A DNA stretch of 64,000 nt, taken from RI-106 sp964496875. Its GTDB lineage: Bacteria; Cyanobacteriota; Vampirovibrionia; Obscuribacterales; Obscuribacteraceae. Shown here piece after piece: positions 9,775 to 18,667 of this stretch. The position numbers and the translations under genes are program-made. How positions within the stretch are numbered: position 1 is the first letter of the stretch; each line of letters opens with the position of its first letter. Location: assembly GCA_964496875.1 (NCBI GenBank), contig CAZCBH010000018.1:1-64000 (forward strand), given 5' to 3'. Below the pieces are notes generated by a model. That model was not told the DNA's origin. It did no database searches and saw only the letters and a program-made list of their open reading frames with translations.

Positions 9775-9887
9775 TTTGCGGTTTTAATGTCAATGCGGGA
9801 ATTACGCCACTTGAAAACCGTGTCACCCGAAAGGCTGATATAGATAGCGTTTTCGGTCTTGCTAAATTAGATTTCACTAGACAAAAT

Positions 9888-9915
9888 GATGTCATATACT
9901 TAACATAATGACATC
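9888..9915. repeat. 8-bp inverted repeat over a possible promoter
   Basis: GATGTCAT (9888-9895) and ATGACATC (9908-9915) are perfect inverted arms around a 12-base A/T-rich centre. The centre includes a -10-like TATACT at 9895-9900, 17 bases after a poor -35 (TTTCAC, 9872-9877). This could be an operator over a promoter for the gene at 10070. The rest of 9775-10069 holds no convincing gene. Confidence 0.35.
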
Positions 9916-10069
9916 CGAAGCAGTTTTGGATATTGCTCCCGGATTTGGCGAATGGCAATTGAATTGCAAACTGCATAGCGCGAACTGCAATGAAATAGAG
10001 AATAGCTTCCAGATTGCGAAGCAGCTCAGACCGCCTGCCACGACAGTTCTATGTTGTGAGGGTCGAGAA

Positions 10070-10423
10070 ATGGCTATATTAAATACGCCGCGACTGGCGA
10101 TAAATGTTGGTATTACCCTTCCGGAAAACCGCAGGGGTAAAGTAAACAAACAGGATATGCAGAAAGGCTACACAGAATCGGTGATAACCACCGGATTTCG
10201 TGCTCATGCCCGGGGCGACATGCTAGAAGGTCGTCGCACCGACCTGTTCATGAACCGTGTCTCCGAGTTTTACGAGGCTCAACCGGAAGCGGCCAGAACC
10301 ACAAGAATAAATCGATTGAGACAGCTGGAGCGCCGAGGCATCATCTTCGAAGCAATCACCGATTTGATTCCGTCTCTGTTTACTTCTATTTGGCGTATAT
10401 TGCCCGGTAGAAAAGCCAGCTAG
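10070..10423 (+). CDS. Small basic hypothetical protein
   Basis: 117 residues, not recognised. The frame is open back to 9908, but the ATG at 10070 has a GAGGG seven bases upstream and the segment before it is Cys- and Leu-rich and unlike coding sequence, so I take 10070 as the start. The protein has a basic middle (arginines around residues 45-90, including ARTTRINRLRQLERRG) and a hydrophobic amphipathic stretch near residues 92-110 that could associate with membrane. It is convergent with the PDZ-CAP gene 20 bp away. Confidence 0.55.
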   Translation: MAILNTPRLAINVGITLPENRRGKVNKQDMQKGYTESVITTGFRAHARGDMLEGRRTDLFMNRVSEFYEAQPEAARTTRINRLRQLERRGIIFEAITDLIPSLFTSIWRILPGRKAS

Positions 10424-10443
10424 AACAGCTTTCAAAAAATGGC

Positions 10444-11388
10444 TCAGGGAATATCCACAGAAGAGAATTCCTGGGCGATATTGACACGTCCATTGGGGGC
10501 GATCCCCACTCCGACGCCGCAACTCTGATACTCGGTACTGAGTATTGCTCCACGGTGATTGATTTGATTGGGCGGCTCCGCCATCATCGTGTCCTGGGAC
10601 CACTTTACTTTACCGGCATAAGTAAGGGCATCTCCTTCGCAGAAAGCTACGTTCTCCGCCACCGGGGCATTGATACCGGCTAATCTGGCGCGGTCCTGGG
10701 GCATGCGTCCTTCCGGATCGCGATGACCGGTGAATTGTCTTTTGGCTTGATCGGCGGCGTAGGCTCTGGCTAATGCCGAGAGTCTGGCGCTTCTTTTGTA
10801 TGGTGGCAGATTGCCGTTGGCTTTTCTATCGGCATTGATCAGGTTGAAGAGATAATCTTCCAGAGCCTGGATAGAGACCTTTTCGCTCTTTCTCTTGCTC
10901 TTATCCATAGAGTTGTGGGTGCTGGTATTGAATCCGGTGGGGGTGACCGCCACCAGATTGGACCAGTTGGCATGGAACTGCCTGACCACAAGCTGATTGC
11001 CGTAGGATTTGGCAACCTGAACCCTGGCAGTGTCGGTGCCCAGGGTTTGAATCACCGAATCGGCGATGCGAGCGTTATAAATGACCCGGTCGTTTATTTT
11101 GAGGATCACGTCACCGGCCCTGATGCCGCTGTTGTAAGCCGGACCATCTTTGTGCAGTCGGGTGATAAAAGTGCCTTTTGATCGTCCGCGACCTATGAAG
11201 CACTGGACAGGCACACCGGAGAACTCCAGCTTGTCCGAATTCATCGAATGGTTGGAGAGGGTCCAGATAAGCTGTTTCTTGCCAGGAGCTGCCAGGGTCG
11301 ACTGCGATGGATATCCGCATGTAAGCTGGGTTGCCAGCGCCAGGAGCACAGCCGATATTCTAATGGTGCCAGGGGAATGAATGGACAT
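10444..11388 (-). CDS. Secreted PDZ plus CAP/SCP-domain protein
   Basis: A 314-residue protein with a signal peptide (about residues 10-33), a PDZ domain (about 55-130, with core AGDVILKINDRVIYNARIAD) and a C-terminal CAP/SCP domain (about 180-314). CAP signatures include FTGHRDPEG, AENVAF and the ending GVGVGIAPNGRVNIAQEF. Bacterial CAP proteins are secreted and often bind or cleave cell-wall material or lipids; PDZ domains bind C-termini or gate activity. The putative CAP active-site His and Glu (GHRD and AEN) are present. It begins 7 bp after the redoxin gene stop on the same strand and is probably the last gene of that operon. Confidence 0.85.
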   Translation of the reverse strand: MSIHSPGTIRISAVLLALATQLTCGYPSQSTLAAPGKKQLIWTLSNHSMNSDKLEFSGVPVQCFIGRGRSKGTFITRLHKDGPAYNSGIRAGDVILKINDRVIYNARIADSVIQTLGTDTARVQVAKSYGNQLVVRQFHANWSNLVAVTPTGFNTSTHNSMDKSKRKSEKVSIQALEDYLFNLINADRKANGNLPPYKRSARLSALARAYAADQAKRQFTGHRDPEGRMPQDRARLAGINAPVAENVAFCEGDALTYAGKVKWSQDTMMAEPPNQINHRGAILSTEYQSCGVGVGIAPNGRVNIAQEFSSVDIP

Positions 11389-11395
11389 TGTCTTA

Positions 11396-12073
11396 TCAGA
11401 GCAGTTTCTTGACCATGGGAAGCAGATGAGTATACAGGTTGTGGCGGGGATTGTGACCGGTGCTGTCCGAGCGTAGAACGAAGTTTTTATCTATCAACTG
11501 AAAACCGGGAATCATATTGTAGCTGTAATTATTGACCATATTGGCTCTGCCAACCAGCACATAACGATTGCGGTTGGTATAGAGTCCGAAATTGCGAGCC
11601 CAGGCCTGGACCTCTTGTAAGGAAGGGGCTTTCAGAGAAGGGTTGTAGAGCACCAGTTGCACCAGAACGATTCTCGGGTCGGATAGATTTACTCCTCCGT
11701 AGACCGGAAGCAATTCTTCTATGGATTTGAGACCGGGTTGGGGACTGACGTTGCCGTAAGGGCGATAACTCTTTTGATTGGCTCCGGTGAAGGCCTGGCA
11801 GGCCGGACAGCTCATGCCCACAGGCTCTACGATTATCACTTTGCCTTTGAAACTAGAGAGACGAACTATTTTGCCGTCTTGATCAAGGAGCTCCATATCA
11901 GGATAGTAGTTGTTCAAGGCAGGCGGCCAATAGGTGGGATTGGAGGTCTTGGCGTTTTTACCCACCCCTGCTTTTTGGGCGAGCGCAGGCAATGGTATCA
12001 GCACTGTCGTAATAACAATGCTCAGAGAAGCCAACGCCAAAATGGCCAGGGTCGCCGATTCAGTCTTTGTCAT
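11396..12073 (-). CDS. Exported redoxin-like protein with CPAC motif
   Basis: 225 residues from the ATG at 12073, whose ATGA overlaps the stop of the upstream FAD oxidoreductase. Longer forms to 12196 are unlikely. An N-terminal signal segment (about residues 7-32) is followed by a thioredoxin/AhpC-TSA type fold: LLDQDGKIVRLSSFKGKVII, then GMSCPACQAF with the C-x-x-C redox pair. The C-terminal half has the expected strand but with insertions. It likely acts in the periplasm as a thiol-disulfide protein. The coupling suggests that it and the oxidoreductase share a redox job. Confidence 0.75.
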   Translation of the reverse strand: MTKTESATLAILALASLSIVITTVLIPLPALAQKAGVGKNAKTSNPTYWPPALNNYYPDMELLDQDGKIVRLSSFKGKVIIVEPVGMSCPACQAFTGANQKSYRPYGNVSPQPGLKSIEELLPVYGGVNLSDPRIVLVQLVLYNPSLKAPSLQEVQAWARNFGLYTNRNRYVLVGRANMVNNYSYNMIPGFQLIDKNFVLRSDSTGHNPRHNLYTHLLPMVKKLL

Positions 12074-13641
12074 AGAGCGGACCCCGGAGCATACTTGCCG
12101 TGAGAGTAGATCTTCTTGGCCTCTTTTCTCTTTTTGTTCAATTTGTCTGCCGCTCTTGTTGCCGCGTCCACTGCCGCTTCGGCGCAGGACATGCACTGGG
12201 AGCTGGAGTGGGCGAAAGTGAAATTGTCTCCCTCTAAAGATCGCAGCAAGGAAAGCCTTTTATAGAACTCCAGCGTGGGCACAGGCAGGGCATGGCCCCA
12301 GCGGGAGAGCACCACTTCTTCCAGGGCACCGTCTAAATCCGGCACCACTTTCGATACCTGTTCCACTACCGATCTCGCCATAGCTTTGCGATCGCCCTTG
12401 TATAGCAGTGTTCTTCCTATGCTGCCAGGTTGATAGGGCTGATAGACAGTAAGCACCGAGGCGCCGTCCTTTGTGGAATTGCCGGAGCGCAAATAAGGCG
12501 TATCCGCCAGGGTGATATCGGAGAAATCGAAGGGCTGGGTAAACCAACTATCGTAAGCTTCTTCGAAGACTCTTCTGTTCAGTAGCAGATTCGCCACCAG
12601 ATAAGACCCGTAACGAAAACGGAAGAGCGTCGATTTGGTGCGATCGTCGAGATTGCTCATTACTCTAGCTGATATCATGTGGGGTAAAGCGACCACCACG
12701 TGATTGGCGTCTACCCGTCGCATTCTGCTTTTATTGTCTTGATAAACGACGCTTGCACCATTCTCTTTCAATTCTACCGACCAGATGAAACAGCCGCGGC
12801 TGAGAGAATCCTGGGCTCTTGTCTCCAGATTGTCGGTGAGCGCTTTTGTAATCGCCTGGTTCCCTCCGGGCAGGACATAAGAAGGACTGAAAAGATCGTC
12901 AGCCAGATATAGACCGGCCAGTGCCGATATTCGGTCGGTGCTTCCACAGAAAGACGATTTCATATAGCTATCCAGAAGTCTTACGAATTCCGGATCGTAT
13001 CCTGTGAGCAGGTTCTTCATTTTCACCGAGTCCAATCTTTGCAGTTCGGTGCTCTCTTTGTAAGAATCCAAGACCGTGCACTTCAGATCTCGGTTGAACT
13101 TATCCACCGATTCTTTCAAGCGGGAGAGCTCTTTGAACATGATGTGGTCTTTGTTCTTGCTCTTCTTTATAAAGCTTTCTTGATAGTACCAGGCGTTCTT
13201 GTCGCCATCCAGCCTGGTTGGGGCGAGACCGAGATCCGACACCAGGGCGGCGAGATTGCCTTCTTGATCGTTGTAATAGGCTGCTCCATATGAGTAGCCT
13301 ATGCCTTTATAGGAACCGCCCCGTGATTGACCGCCGAATTCTTCGTATTGTTCTAATAAGAGAAAATCCCGATCTTTCAGAAAGTGTGCCGTAGTAAGAC
13401 CGGCAAGACCGCCGCCCAGAATGACGACATCGACGGTTTTATCGGCAAACTGAGGTGCTTTCGGCAGTTTCAGATCACGCAGCCGGTGTCCCATCTTAAA
13501 ATCATCTCCGGTCCAGTCCGCCAGTTTGTAGCGGGATCTGGCCCGGGCGGGCTCGGTGAGAAGATGATATCCGGCGGTGACGCCCAGGGCCAGTTGGGAG
13601 ATGCGCGATAAAAATTCTCTTCTGGACGATCTCTTGTGCAA
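12070..13641 (-). CDS. Tat-exported FAD-dependent amine-oxidase-type oxidoreductase
   Basis: 523 residues from a TTG at 13641, which has AAGGA eight bases upstream; the frame is open to 13851 but the extra sequence looks non-coding. SSRREFLSR at residues 5-13 is a twin-arginine signal, followed by a hydrophobic stretch ending in ARA. The FAD-binding Rossmann motif VVILGGGLAGLTTAHFL comes next, with the GG doublet EEFGGQSRGG. The C-terminal domain resembles NAD(P)-binding flavin amine oxidases or protoporphyrinogen-oxidase relatives. Substrate unknown. Export through Tat implies the cofactor is loaded in the cytoplasm. First gene of an operon with the redoxin and PDZ-CAP genes. Confidence 0.85.
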   Translation of the reverse strand: MHKRSSRREFLSRISQLALGVTAGYHLLTEPARARSRYKLADWTGDDFKMGHRLRDLKLPKAPQFADKTVDVVILGGGLAGLTTAHFLKDRDFLLLEQYEEFGGQSRGGSYKGIGYSYGAAYYNDQEGNLAALVSDLGLAPTRLDGDKNAWYYQESFIKKSKNKDHIMFKELSRLKESVDKFNRDLKCTVLDSYKESTELQRLDSVKMKNLLTGYDPEFVRLLDSYMKSSFCGSTDRISALAGLYLADDLFSPSYVLPGGNQAITKALTDNLETRAQDSLSRGCFIWSVELKENGASVVYQDNKSRMRRVDANHVVVALPHMISARVMSNLDDRTKSTLFRFRYGSYLVANLLLNRRVFEEAYDSWFTQPFDFSDITLADTPYLRSGNSTKDGASVLTVYQPYQPGSIGRTLLYKGDRKAMARSVVEQVSKVVPDLDGALEEVVLSRWGHALPVPTLEFYKRLSLLRSLEGDNFTFAHSSSQCMSCAEAAVDAATRAADKLNKKRKEAKKIYSHGKYAPGSAL

Positions 13642-13868
13642 AGACTTTTCCTTATTAAATGCTCTCTTCTGCGCTTGACAGCCTGGGTCCAGCCGACAAA
13701 CTGATTGTTCTGTCAGGGTTATATTATATCGATTAAATTTTGGCTGCCCATTTTTGAAATCAATCGGTAGATTTCGAGGATTCTCGCCATTGAGAAGTAA
13801 AATCGAAACTTCATACCAGGGTCCTGCCATTGGCAGGCGGACAGATCTCACAGAATGGGTGAATTAGG

Positions 13869-15428
13869 ATGGTAGTCAAATTGATGGAAAGCAAGTTATC
13901 CGAAAAAAGCCAGAAGCTAGAAGCGAAACTGGAACATATCAGAGAAGGTGGTGCTCCCAAGTACCATGAAAAGCTGAAAGAAGACAATAAGCTCTTCGTT
14001 CGCGATAGATTGAAGCTCCTTCTCGACCCCGGTTTCGAGATCGAAGATGCGACCATGGCCAATTGCGAAGCCAATGGACTGCCCGCCGACGGCGTGGTCA
14101 CAGGCATAGGTAAAATTGACGGCAGGACCGTCTGTTTCATGGCCAATGACTCTACCGTGAAAGCCGGCTCCTGGGGTTGGAGAACAGTCGAGAAGATTAT
14201 CCGTATTCAGGAAACCGCCGAGAGCCTGAGAGTTCCCCTGATTTACCTGGTCGACTCCGCCGGTGCCAGAATCACCGATCAAATCGAGATGTTTCCGGGT
14301 CGTCGTGGAGCCGGCAAAGTCTTCTATAACCAGGTCAAACTGAGCGGCTTCGTTCCTCAAATTTGTCTTCTCTTCGGACCTTCCGCTGCCGGTGGCGCTT
14401 ATATCCCGGCTTTCTGTGATATCGTCATCATGAACGAGAAGAACGCCTCGATGTATCTGGGCTCGCCCCGGATGGCCGAGATGGTGATTGGTGAGAAAGC
14501 CACTCTGGAAGAGATGGGTGGAGCCAGAATGCACTGCACCACCAGTGGTTGCGGCGATATTCTTGTCGGCTCGGAAGAGGAAGCCATTCAAAAGTGCAGA
14601 GAGTATCTGAGCTATATGCCTCAGAACTGCAGCGAAAAAGTGCCTGCCAGAGAGGCAATAGAACCCAAGCAGTTCGAGAAGAGTCTCGATGAAATAATCC
14701 CTCAGCAAGAAAACCTGCCCTTCGATATGTATCAGGTGGTGGAGCGGCTAATCGATGCCGATAGTTTTTTCGAGATTAAGAAACTCTTCGCCCCTGAGAT
14801 AATCACCGGCTTCGTCCGCCTCGAAGGTAGAACGATAGGGCTTATAGCCAATCAATCGAGGGTCAAAGGCGGTGTGCTTTTCGTCGACTCTGCCGACAAA
14901 ACCGCCAAATTCATCTGGCTTTGCAACGCTTTCAATATTCCGCTCCTTTTCCTCGCCGATGTGCCCGGTTTCATGATCGGCTCGGCGGTAGAGAGAGCCG
15001 GCATAATAAGAGCCGGAGCCAAGATGATCTCCGCGGTCTCTTCAGCCGATGTGCCCAAGATTTCGGTTATAGTGAGAAAGGCTTACGGAGCCGGTCTCTA
15101 TGCTATGTGCGGTCCGGCTTTTGGCCCGGATATCTGTCTGGCTCTGCCCACCGCCCAGATTGCGGTCATGGGACCGGAAGCCGCCATCAACGCAGTCTAT
15201 GCCAATAAGATTGCCGAGAAGCCTCCGGAAGAGAGACAGGCTTATGTAGAACAGCTGCGGGATGAGTACCGTAAAGACGTTGATATCTACAAACTCAACT
15301 CCGAGATGATTGTCGACGGCATGATCACGCCGAATAAATTGAGAGAGGAGCTGATCAATCGTTTCGAGGTCTATTCGACCAAGAAGATCGCTATGCCCAA
15401 GAAAAAGCAGGGCGTTCTGCCTGTCTAG
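13869..15428 (+). CDS. Acyl-CoA carboxylase carboxyltransferase (beta) subunit
   Basis: 519 residues, the usual length for propionyl-/methylcrotonyl-/acetyl-CoA carboxylase beta chains. Two crotonase-like halves are visible. The first holds GRRGAGKVFYNQVKLSG and FGPSAAGGAYIPAFCD (acyl-CoA oxyanion site). The second holds FLADVPGFMIGSAVERAGII and RKAYGAGLYAMCGPAFGPD (biotin side). It transfers CO2 from carboxybiotin to an acyl-CoA, feeding propionate or fatty acid metabolism. The biotin carboxylase subunit is not in the window, so the exact substrate is open. The start may be 13869 or the ATG at 13884. It is divergent from the FAD oxidoreductase across about 230 bp. Confidence 0.93.
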   Translation: MVVKLMESKLSEKSQKLEAKLEHIREGGAPKYHEKLKEDNKLFVRDRLKLLLDPGFEIEDATMANCEANGLPADGVVTGIGKIDGRTVCFMANDSTVKAGSWGWRTVEKIIRIQETAESLRVPLIYLVDSAGARITDQIEMFPGRRGAGKVFYNQVKLSGFVPQICLLFGPSAAGGAYIPAFCDIVIMNEKNASMYLGSPRMAEMVIGEKATLEEMGGARMHCTTSGCGDILVGSEEEAIQKCREYLSYMPQNCSEKVPAREAIEPKQFEKSLDEIIPQQENLPFDMYQVVERLIDADSFFEIKKLFAPEIITGFVRLEGRTIGLIANQSRVKGGVLFVDSADKTAKFIWLCNAFNIPLLFLADVPGFMIGSAVERAGIIRAGAKMISAVSSADVPKISVIVRKAYGAGLYAMCGPAFGPDICLALPTAQIAVMGPEAAINAVYANKIAEKPPEERQAYVEQLRDEYRKDVDIYKLNSEMIVDGMITPNKLREELINRFEVYSTKKIAMPKKKQGVLPV

Positions 15429-15449
15429 GATAGAAGTCTCCGAATAAGC

Positions 15450-15488
15450 AAAGAACCGGGAACCTATACTAGGGAGCCCGGTTCTTTT
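15450..15488 (+). terminator. Rho-independent terminator after the carboxylase gene
   Basis: AAAGAACCGGG (15450-15460) pairs with CCCGGTTCTTT (15477-15487) around a 16-base loop, and the descending arm ends in a T run. It lies 22 bp after the carboxyltransferase stop and also faces the end of the minus-strand envelope operon. Confidence 0.8.
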
Positions 15489-15515
15489 GAATCTGCAATA
15501 AAGACGAAAAAATGG

Positions 15516-15599
15516 CTACCAGCCGCCGAAGCCGATCAGCATGAGAAGGACGAATATAAATAGATAGAGCCAGGTGTTGGTCAGTTTATAGGTGGTCAT
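15516..15599 (-). CDS. 27-residue single-pass membrane peptide downstream of msbA
   Basis: An open frame of 27 codons: a short polar N-terminus (MTTYKLTNTW), one hydrophobic helix (LYLFIFVLLMLIGFGGW) and a stop. The ATG at 15599 is preceded by an excellent AGGAAGAG Shine-Dalgarno a few bases upstream, stronger than most in this window. It begins 40 bp after the msbA stop on the same strand and ends just before the convergent terminator. Small single-helix proteins next to transporters often bind and tune them, so an MsbA-associated peptide is plausible but untested. Confidence 0.6.
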   Translation of the reverse strand: MTTYKLTNTWLYLFIFVLLMLIGFGGW

Positions 15600-15639
15600 A
15601 AACTCTCTTCCTTGTCCTTTCTTTTCTGATCTTTCGGAA

Positions 15640-17403
15640 TCAACTGCTCAAAGTGCGTTCGAATTGAGCCCTGAGAAGGCGTGAATAAGCGTTGTCCTGA
15701 CTCAACAATTGATCATGACTGCCGTATTCCACGATACGCCCTTTCTCGAGGACAATGATTCTATCAGCATGTCGGATCGTAGACAAGCGATGGGCTATTA
15801 CAATTACTGTTCTTCCTTTCATCAAATTGTTCAAAGCCTTTTGCACCATGGCTTCAGATTCATTGTCAAGGGAGCTGGTCGCTTCATCCAATATTAAAAT
15901 TGGTGCATCTTTGAGGATGGCTCGGGCGATGGCAAGCCGTTGTTGTTGCCCTCCGGAGAGGCGCATTCCACGCTCGCCTATATACGTTTGATATCCTTTC
16001 GGTAGTTGCTCGACGAAATCGTGACAGTATGCCGCTTTCGCTGCCTCCACCACCTGTTCGAAGCTGGCATCTACATTGCCCAGTCGAATGTTCTCTTCAA
16101 CGGTGGTGCTGAAGAGGAAATTGTCCTGGGTGACAAGGGCTATTTGTGAGCGCAGGGACTGGATGTCGTAGTCCGGGATCGGTTTGTCATCTATAAGTAT
16201 GGCACCGGTAGTGGGGTCGTAGAATCTGGGTACCAGATTGGCGATAGTAGATTTGCCCGACCCGGATAACCCTACCAGGGCAAACATCTTGCCCGCCGGT
16301 ACTTCTAGATTGATATCGTCGAGGACCAGGCTTTCATGACCGGGATAAATGAAACTGACATGGGAGAATCTGATATCGTGCGACTTCCGAGGCAATTGCA
16401 CCGCGCCTGGAGAATTGGTCATCGCAGGCGCGAGATCGAGAACCTCGAAGATGCGGGTGGCTGCCGCCAGAGCGGGCTGGATAACGCCGGTTATTCTACC
16501 GAGGGTCTTGAGCGGTGAATAGAGGAGCATCAGGGCGATGGTAAAAGACGTCAGGGCTCCAATGGTCATTTTGTTGTGCAGAACCTGATCGCCTGCTACC
16601 CAGATAACGGCGGCGATGCCAATGGCGCCGATAATTCCCAGAATAGGCGACATCAAAGCCTCATTGCGCACCGCTTTCATGGTGGCATTGAAGAAGTCCA
16701 TATTGGTTTTTTTGAACTTATTTGTTTGATAGCTTTCCAGATTGAAAGACTGGATGATTTTCACGCCCTGCAGCGATTCACCGAGAACGCCGACTAAGTC
16801 TCCGATGGCTTCTTGACCCTGTTTGGATGATTTGCGAATTTTCTTGCCGAGCACTATTGTCGGTACTATGATAAAGGAGAATATGAAAAGGGCGATGATA
16901 CTCAGCCAGAAACTCTGATACAGAAGTACTGCCGCCAGCGTCAGCAGGGTGACATATTTGCTTATCATGGTCTGGAATGTCTGGGAGATGGCATTCTCTA
17001 TTACGGCAATATCATTGACCGCTCTTCCGATGAGCACTCCCGATTCATTCTCGCTATGAAATTGCAGAGGCTGTCTTTCTATATGCTCGAATAGTTCGTC
17101 TCGCAGGTCTCGTATGGCGGAGGCGCCTACAAAGCGAATTAGATAAGATTCCAGAAAACGGAAAAGACCCTGTAGTGCCGCTAGAAGAAGAATCGCCACC
17201 GGTACCCACATGAGCAACTCTTGATGGCCTTCGACAATGATTTTTTGCAGGCCCTGACCGGCCAGATAAGCCATCAGCGCTTCCATTGACCCGGATGGAA
17301 TAGCGGCCATCAGTCCGAAGATAAAAGCGACTTTGTATGGCTTGATATAGCTCAGTAGTCTGAGATAAAGCTGGATGCCTTTCTGGGATAGGACTTTGTT
17401 CAA
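15640..17403 (-). CDS. msbA: MsbA-family lipid/lipid A ABC exporter
   Basis: A 587-residue half-transporter with fused permease and ATPase. Six membrane helices fill residues 20-310. The nucleotide-binding domain has Walker A GLSGSGKST (about 373-381), the Q-loop LVTQDNFLFS, signature LSGGQQQRLAIARAIL, Walker B LILDEATSSLD and the switch His in VIAHRLST. It would flip lipid A-core or another lipid across the inner membrane as a homodimer. The position just after lpxB supports the MsbA assignment over a drug exporter. The gap to lpxB is 42 bp. Confidence 0.85.
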   Translation of the reverse strand: MNKVLSQKGIQLYLRLLSYIKPYKVAFIFGLMAAIPSGSMEALMAYLAGQGLQKIIVEGHQELLMWVPVAILLLAALQGLFRFLESYLIRFVGASAIRDLRDELFEHIERQPLQFHSENESGVLIGRAVNDIAVIENAISQTFQTMISKYVTLLTLAAVLLYQSFWLSIIALFIFSFIIVPTIVLGKKIRKSSKQGQEAIGDLVGVLGESLQGVKIIQSFNLESYQTNKFKKTNMDFFNATMKAVRNEALMSPILGIIGAIGIAAVIWVAGDQVLHNKMTIGALTSFTIALMLLYSPLKTLGRITGVIQPALAAATRIFEVLDLAPAMTNSPGAVQLPRKSHDIRFSHVSFIYPGHESLVLDDINLEVPAGKMFALVGLSGSGKSTIANLVPRFYDPTTGAILIDDKPIPDYDIQSLRSQIALVTQDNFLFSTTVEENIRLGNVDASFEQVVEAAKAAYCHDFVEQLPKGYQTYIGERGMRLSGGQQQRLAIARAILKDAPILILDEATSSLDNESEAMVQKALNNLMKGRTVIVIAHRLSTIRHADRIIVLEKGRIVEYGSHDQLLSQDNAYSRLLRAQFERTLSS

Positions 17404-17445
17404 GATTTCTTCCTGTATCCTGCTCAGCCTTCCGGGAGCTACTGA

Positions 17446-18663
17446 TTATGCACTATTGTCCCGGGGTAGCTGCAAAACTTTGCGGATTTCCTCTGCACAA
17501 TTTGTAATGTAATTGCCTTTACCAAGCCGATTTCTGATGGAAGACAACTCTTGTGAGATCTCTTTTCTCAGACCCGGAACATCGAGGAGATCGAGGCTAT
17601 ATCTTACGAATTGTTTGGCGGAACAATCCAGTTGCAATAGTTCAGGAACCAGTTTTTTTCCTGCTAATAAATTAGGCAAGCCTATGTCTTTTATGGTTTT
17701 AACCACCATTACCGCCAGATAGCTGAACCAATCGCCTCGGTAGAAGATGAGCATAGGTTTAGCAAACATTGCCACTTCCAGGGTGGTGGTGCCGGACTTG
17801 GCCCATACTAAGTCGGCGTGGTGCATGGCGGCATAGTTGTCTGTCGGACTGATCAAAAATATCTCTTTACCCAGGCGCTCTTTCATATCCGACTTCCTGA
17901 GGCTCTTTTCGAAGATCTCTTTTAGATTCTCCGAAGCCATCGAGATTAAGAATCTCACATTGGGTCGTTTTTCGAGAATCTCTTCCATAGCCTGCAGCAG
18001 TACCGGGCTGTGGTCGTTGAGCTCTTGTTTGCGGCTGCCGGGGAAGACCGCTATCAATGTCTCTTTGTTCTCGCTTTTGCCGAGACCGACATTGAAAAGA
18101 AATTCCTGGCGGCTGCCTAACTGGCTCTCTTTCGGGATCTGTTCGTTCAGGGGATGACCGACGAATCTTGCCGGCACTCCCTTTTCGCGGTAGATAGCCT
18201 CTTCGAAGGGAAAGATTACAAGCATTTTAGAGGTGTTTTGCTTCAGACCGTTGATGCGCCAGGGGCGTGACGCCCAGATCTGGGGAGAGATGAAATAGAG
18301 AATGGGAATCTCGGGATAAAGTTGGCGGACCCTTTTGGCTATCTTCATGTTGAAGCCGCCAAAATCCACCAAAAGAACCAGATCGGGCTTGCGGCTTTCG
18401 ATCTGGTCTATAAGTTCGTTACCTATGCGAATCAGGGTCGGGATGTATTTGATTGTGGCGGTGATGCCTGACGCTCCGAAATCTTTGAGATGATGCAGCA
18501 ACTCCACACCGGCTTCTTTCATGGCGTCGCCGCCGACTCCCCAGAAATCGACTGTCGCTTCTGAATCTTTGAAGTGGCGGATTATATATGAGGCATGACG
18601 GTCGGCGGATACATCGCCCACTATGACCATAACGGACTTAGAAGCTGCCCTGGTTTCGGTCAT
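17446..18663 (-). CDS. lpxB: Lipid-A-disaccharide synthase
   Basis: 405 residues, family GT19. It joins UDP-2,3-diacylglucosamine and lipid X into the lipid A disaccharide at the inner membrane surface. Diagnostic stretches are VMVIVGDVSADRHA (family GExSGD-like start, here with Asp in place of Glu), DFWGVGGDAMKEAGVELL, VLLVDFGGFNMKIAKRV, YFISPQIWASRPWRI, VIFPFEEAIYREKGVPARFV followed by GHPL, AVFPGSRKQEL and the acceptor-side AKSGTTTLEVAMF. It shows that the organism makes an LPS-type outer leaflet. It starts 4 bp after the menG stop and is probably translated from the same message. Confidence 0.95.
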   Translation of the reverse strand: MTETRAASKSVMVIVGDVSADRHASYIIRHFKDSEATVDFWGVGGDAMKEAGVELLHHLKDFGASGITATIKYIPTLIRIGNELIDQIESRKPDLVLLVDFGGFNMKIAKRVRQLYPEIPILYFISPQIWASRPWRINGLKQNTSKMLVIFPFEEAIYREKGVPARFVGHPLNEQIPKESQLGSRQEFLFNVGLGKSENKETLIAVFPGSRKQELNDHSPVLLQAMEEILEKRPNVRFLISMASENLKEIFEKSLRKSDMKERLGKEIFLISPTDNYAAMHHADLVWAKSGTTTLEVAMFAKPMLIFYRGDWFSYLAVMVVKTIKDIGLPNLLAGKKLVPELLQLDCSAKQFVRYSLDLLDVPGLRKEISQELSSIRNRLGKGNYITNCAEEIRKVLQLPRDNSA

Positions 18664-18667
18664 GTCC

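Noticed and set aside
13917..14708. Minus-strand 263-codon frame opposite the carboxyltransferase gene
   Set aside because: It is antisense to a well-identified gene with intact motifs.
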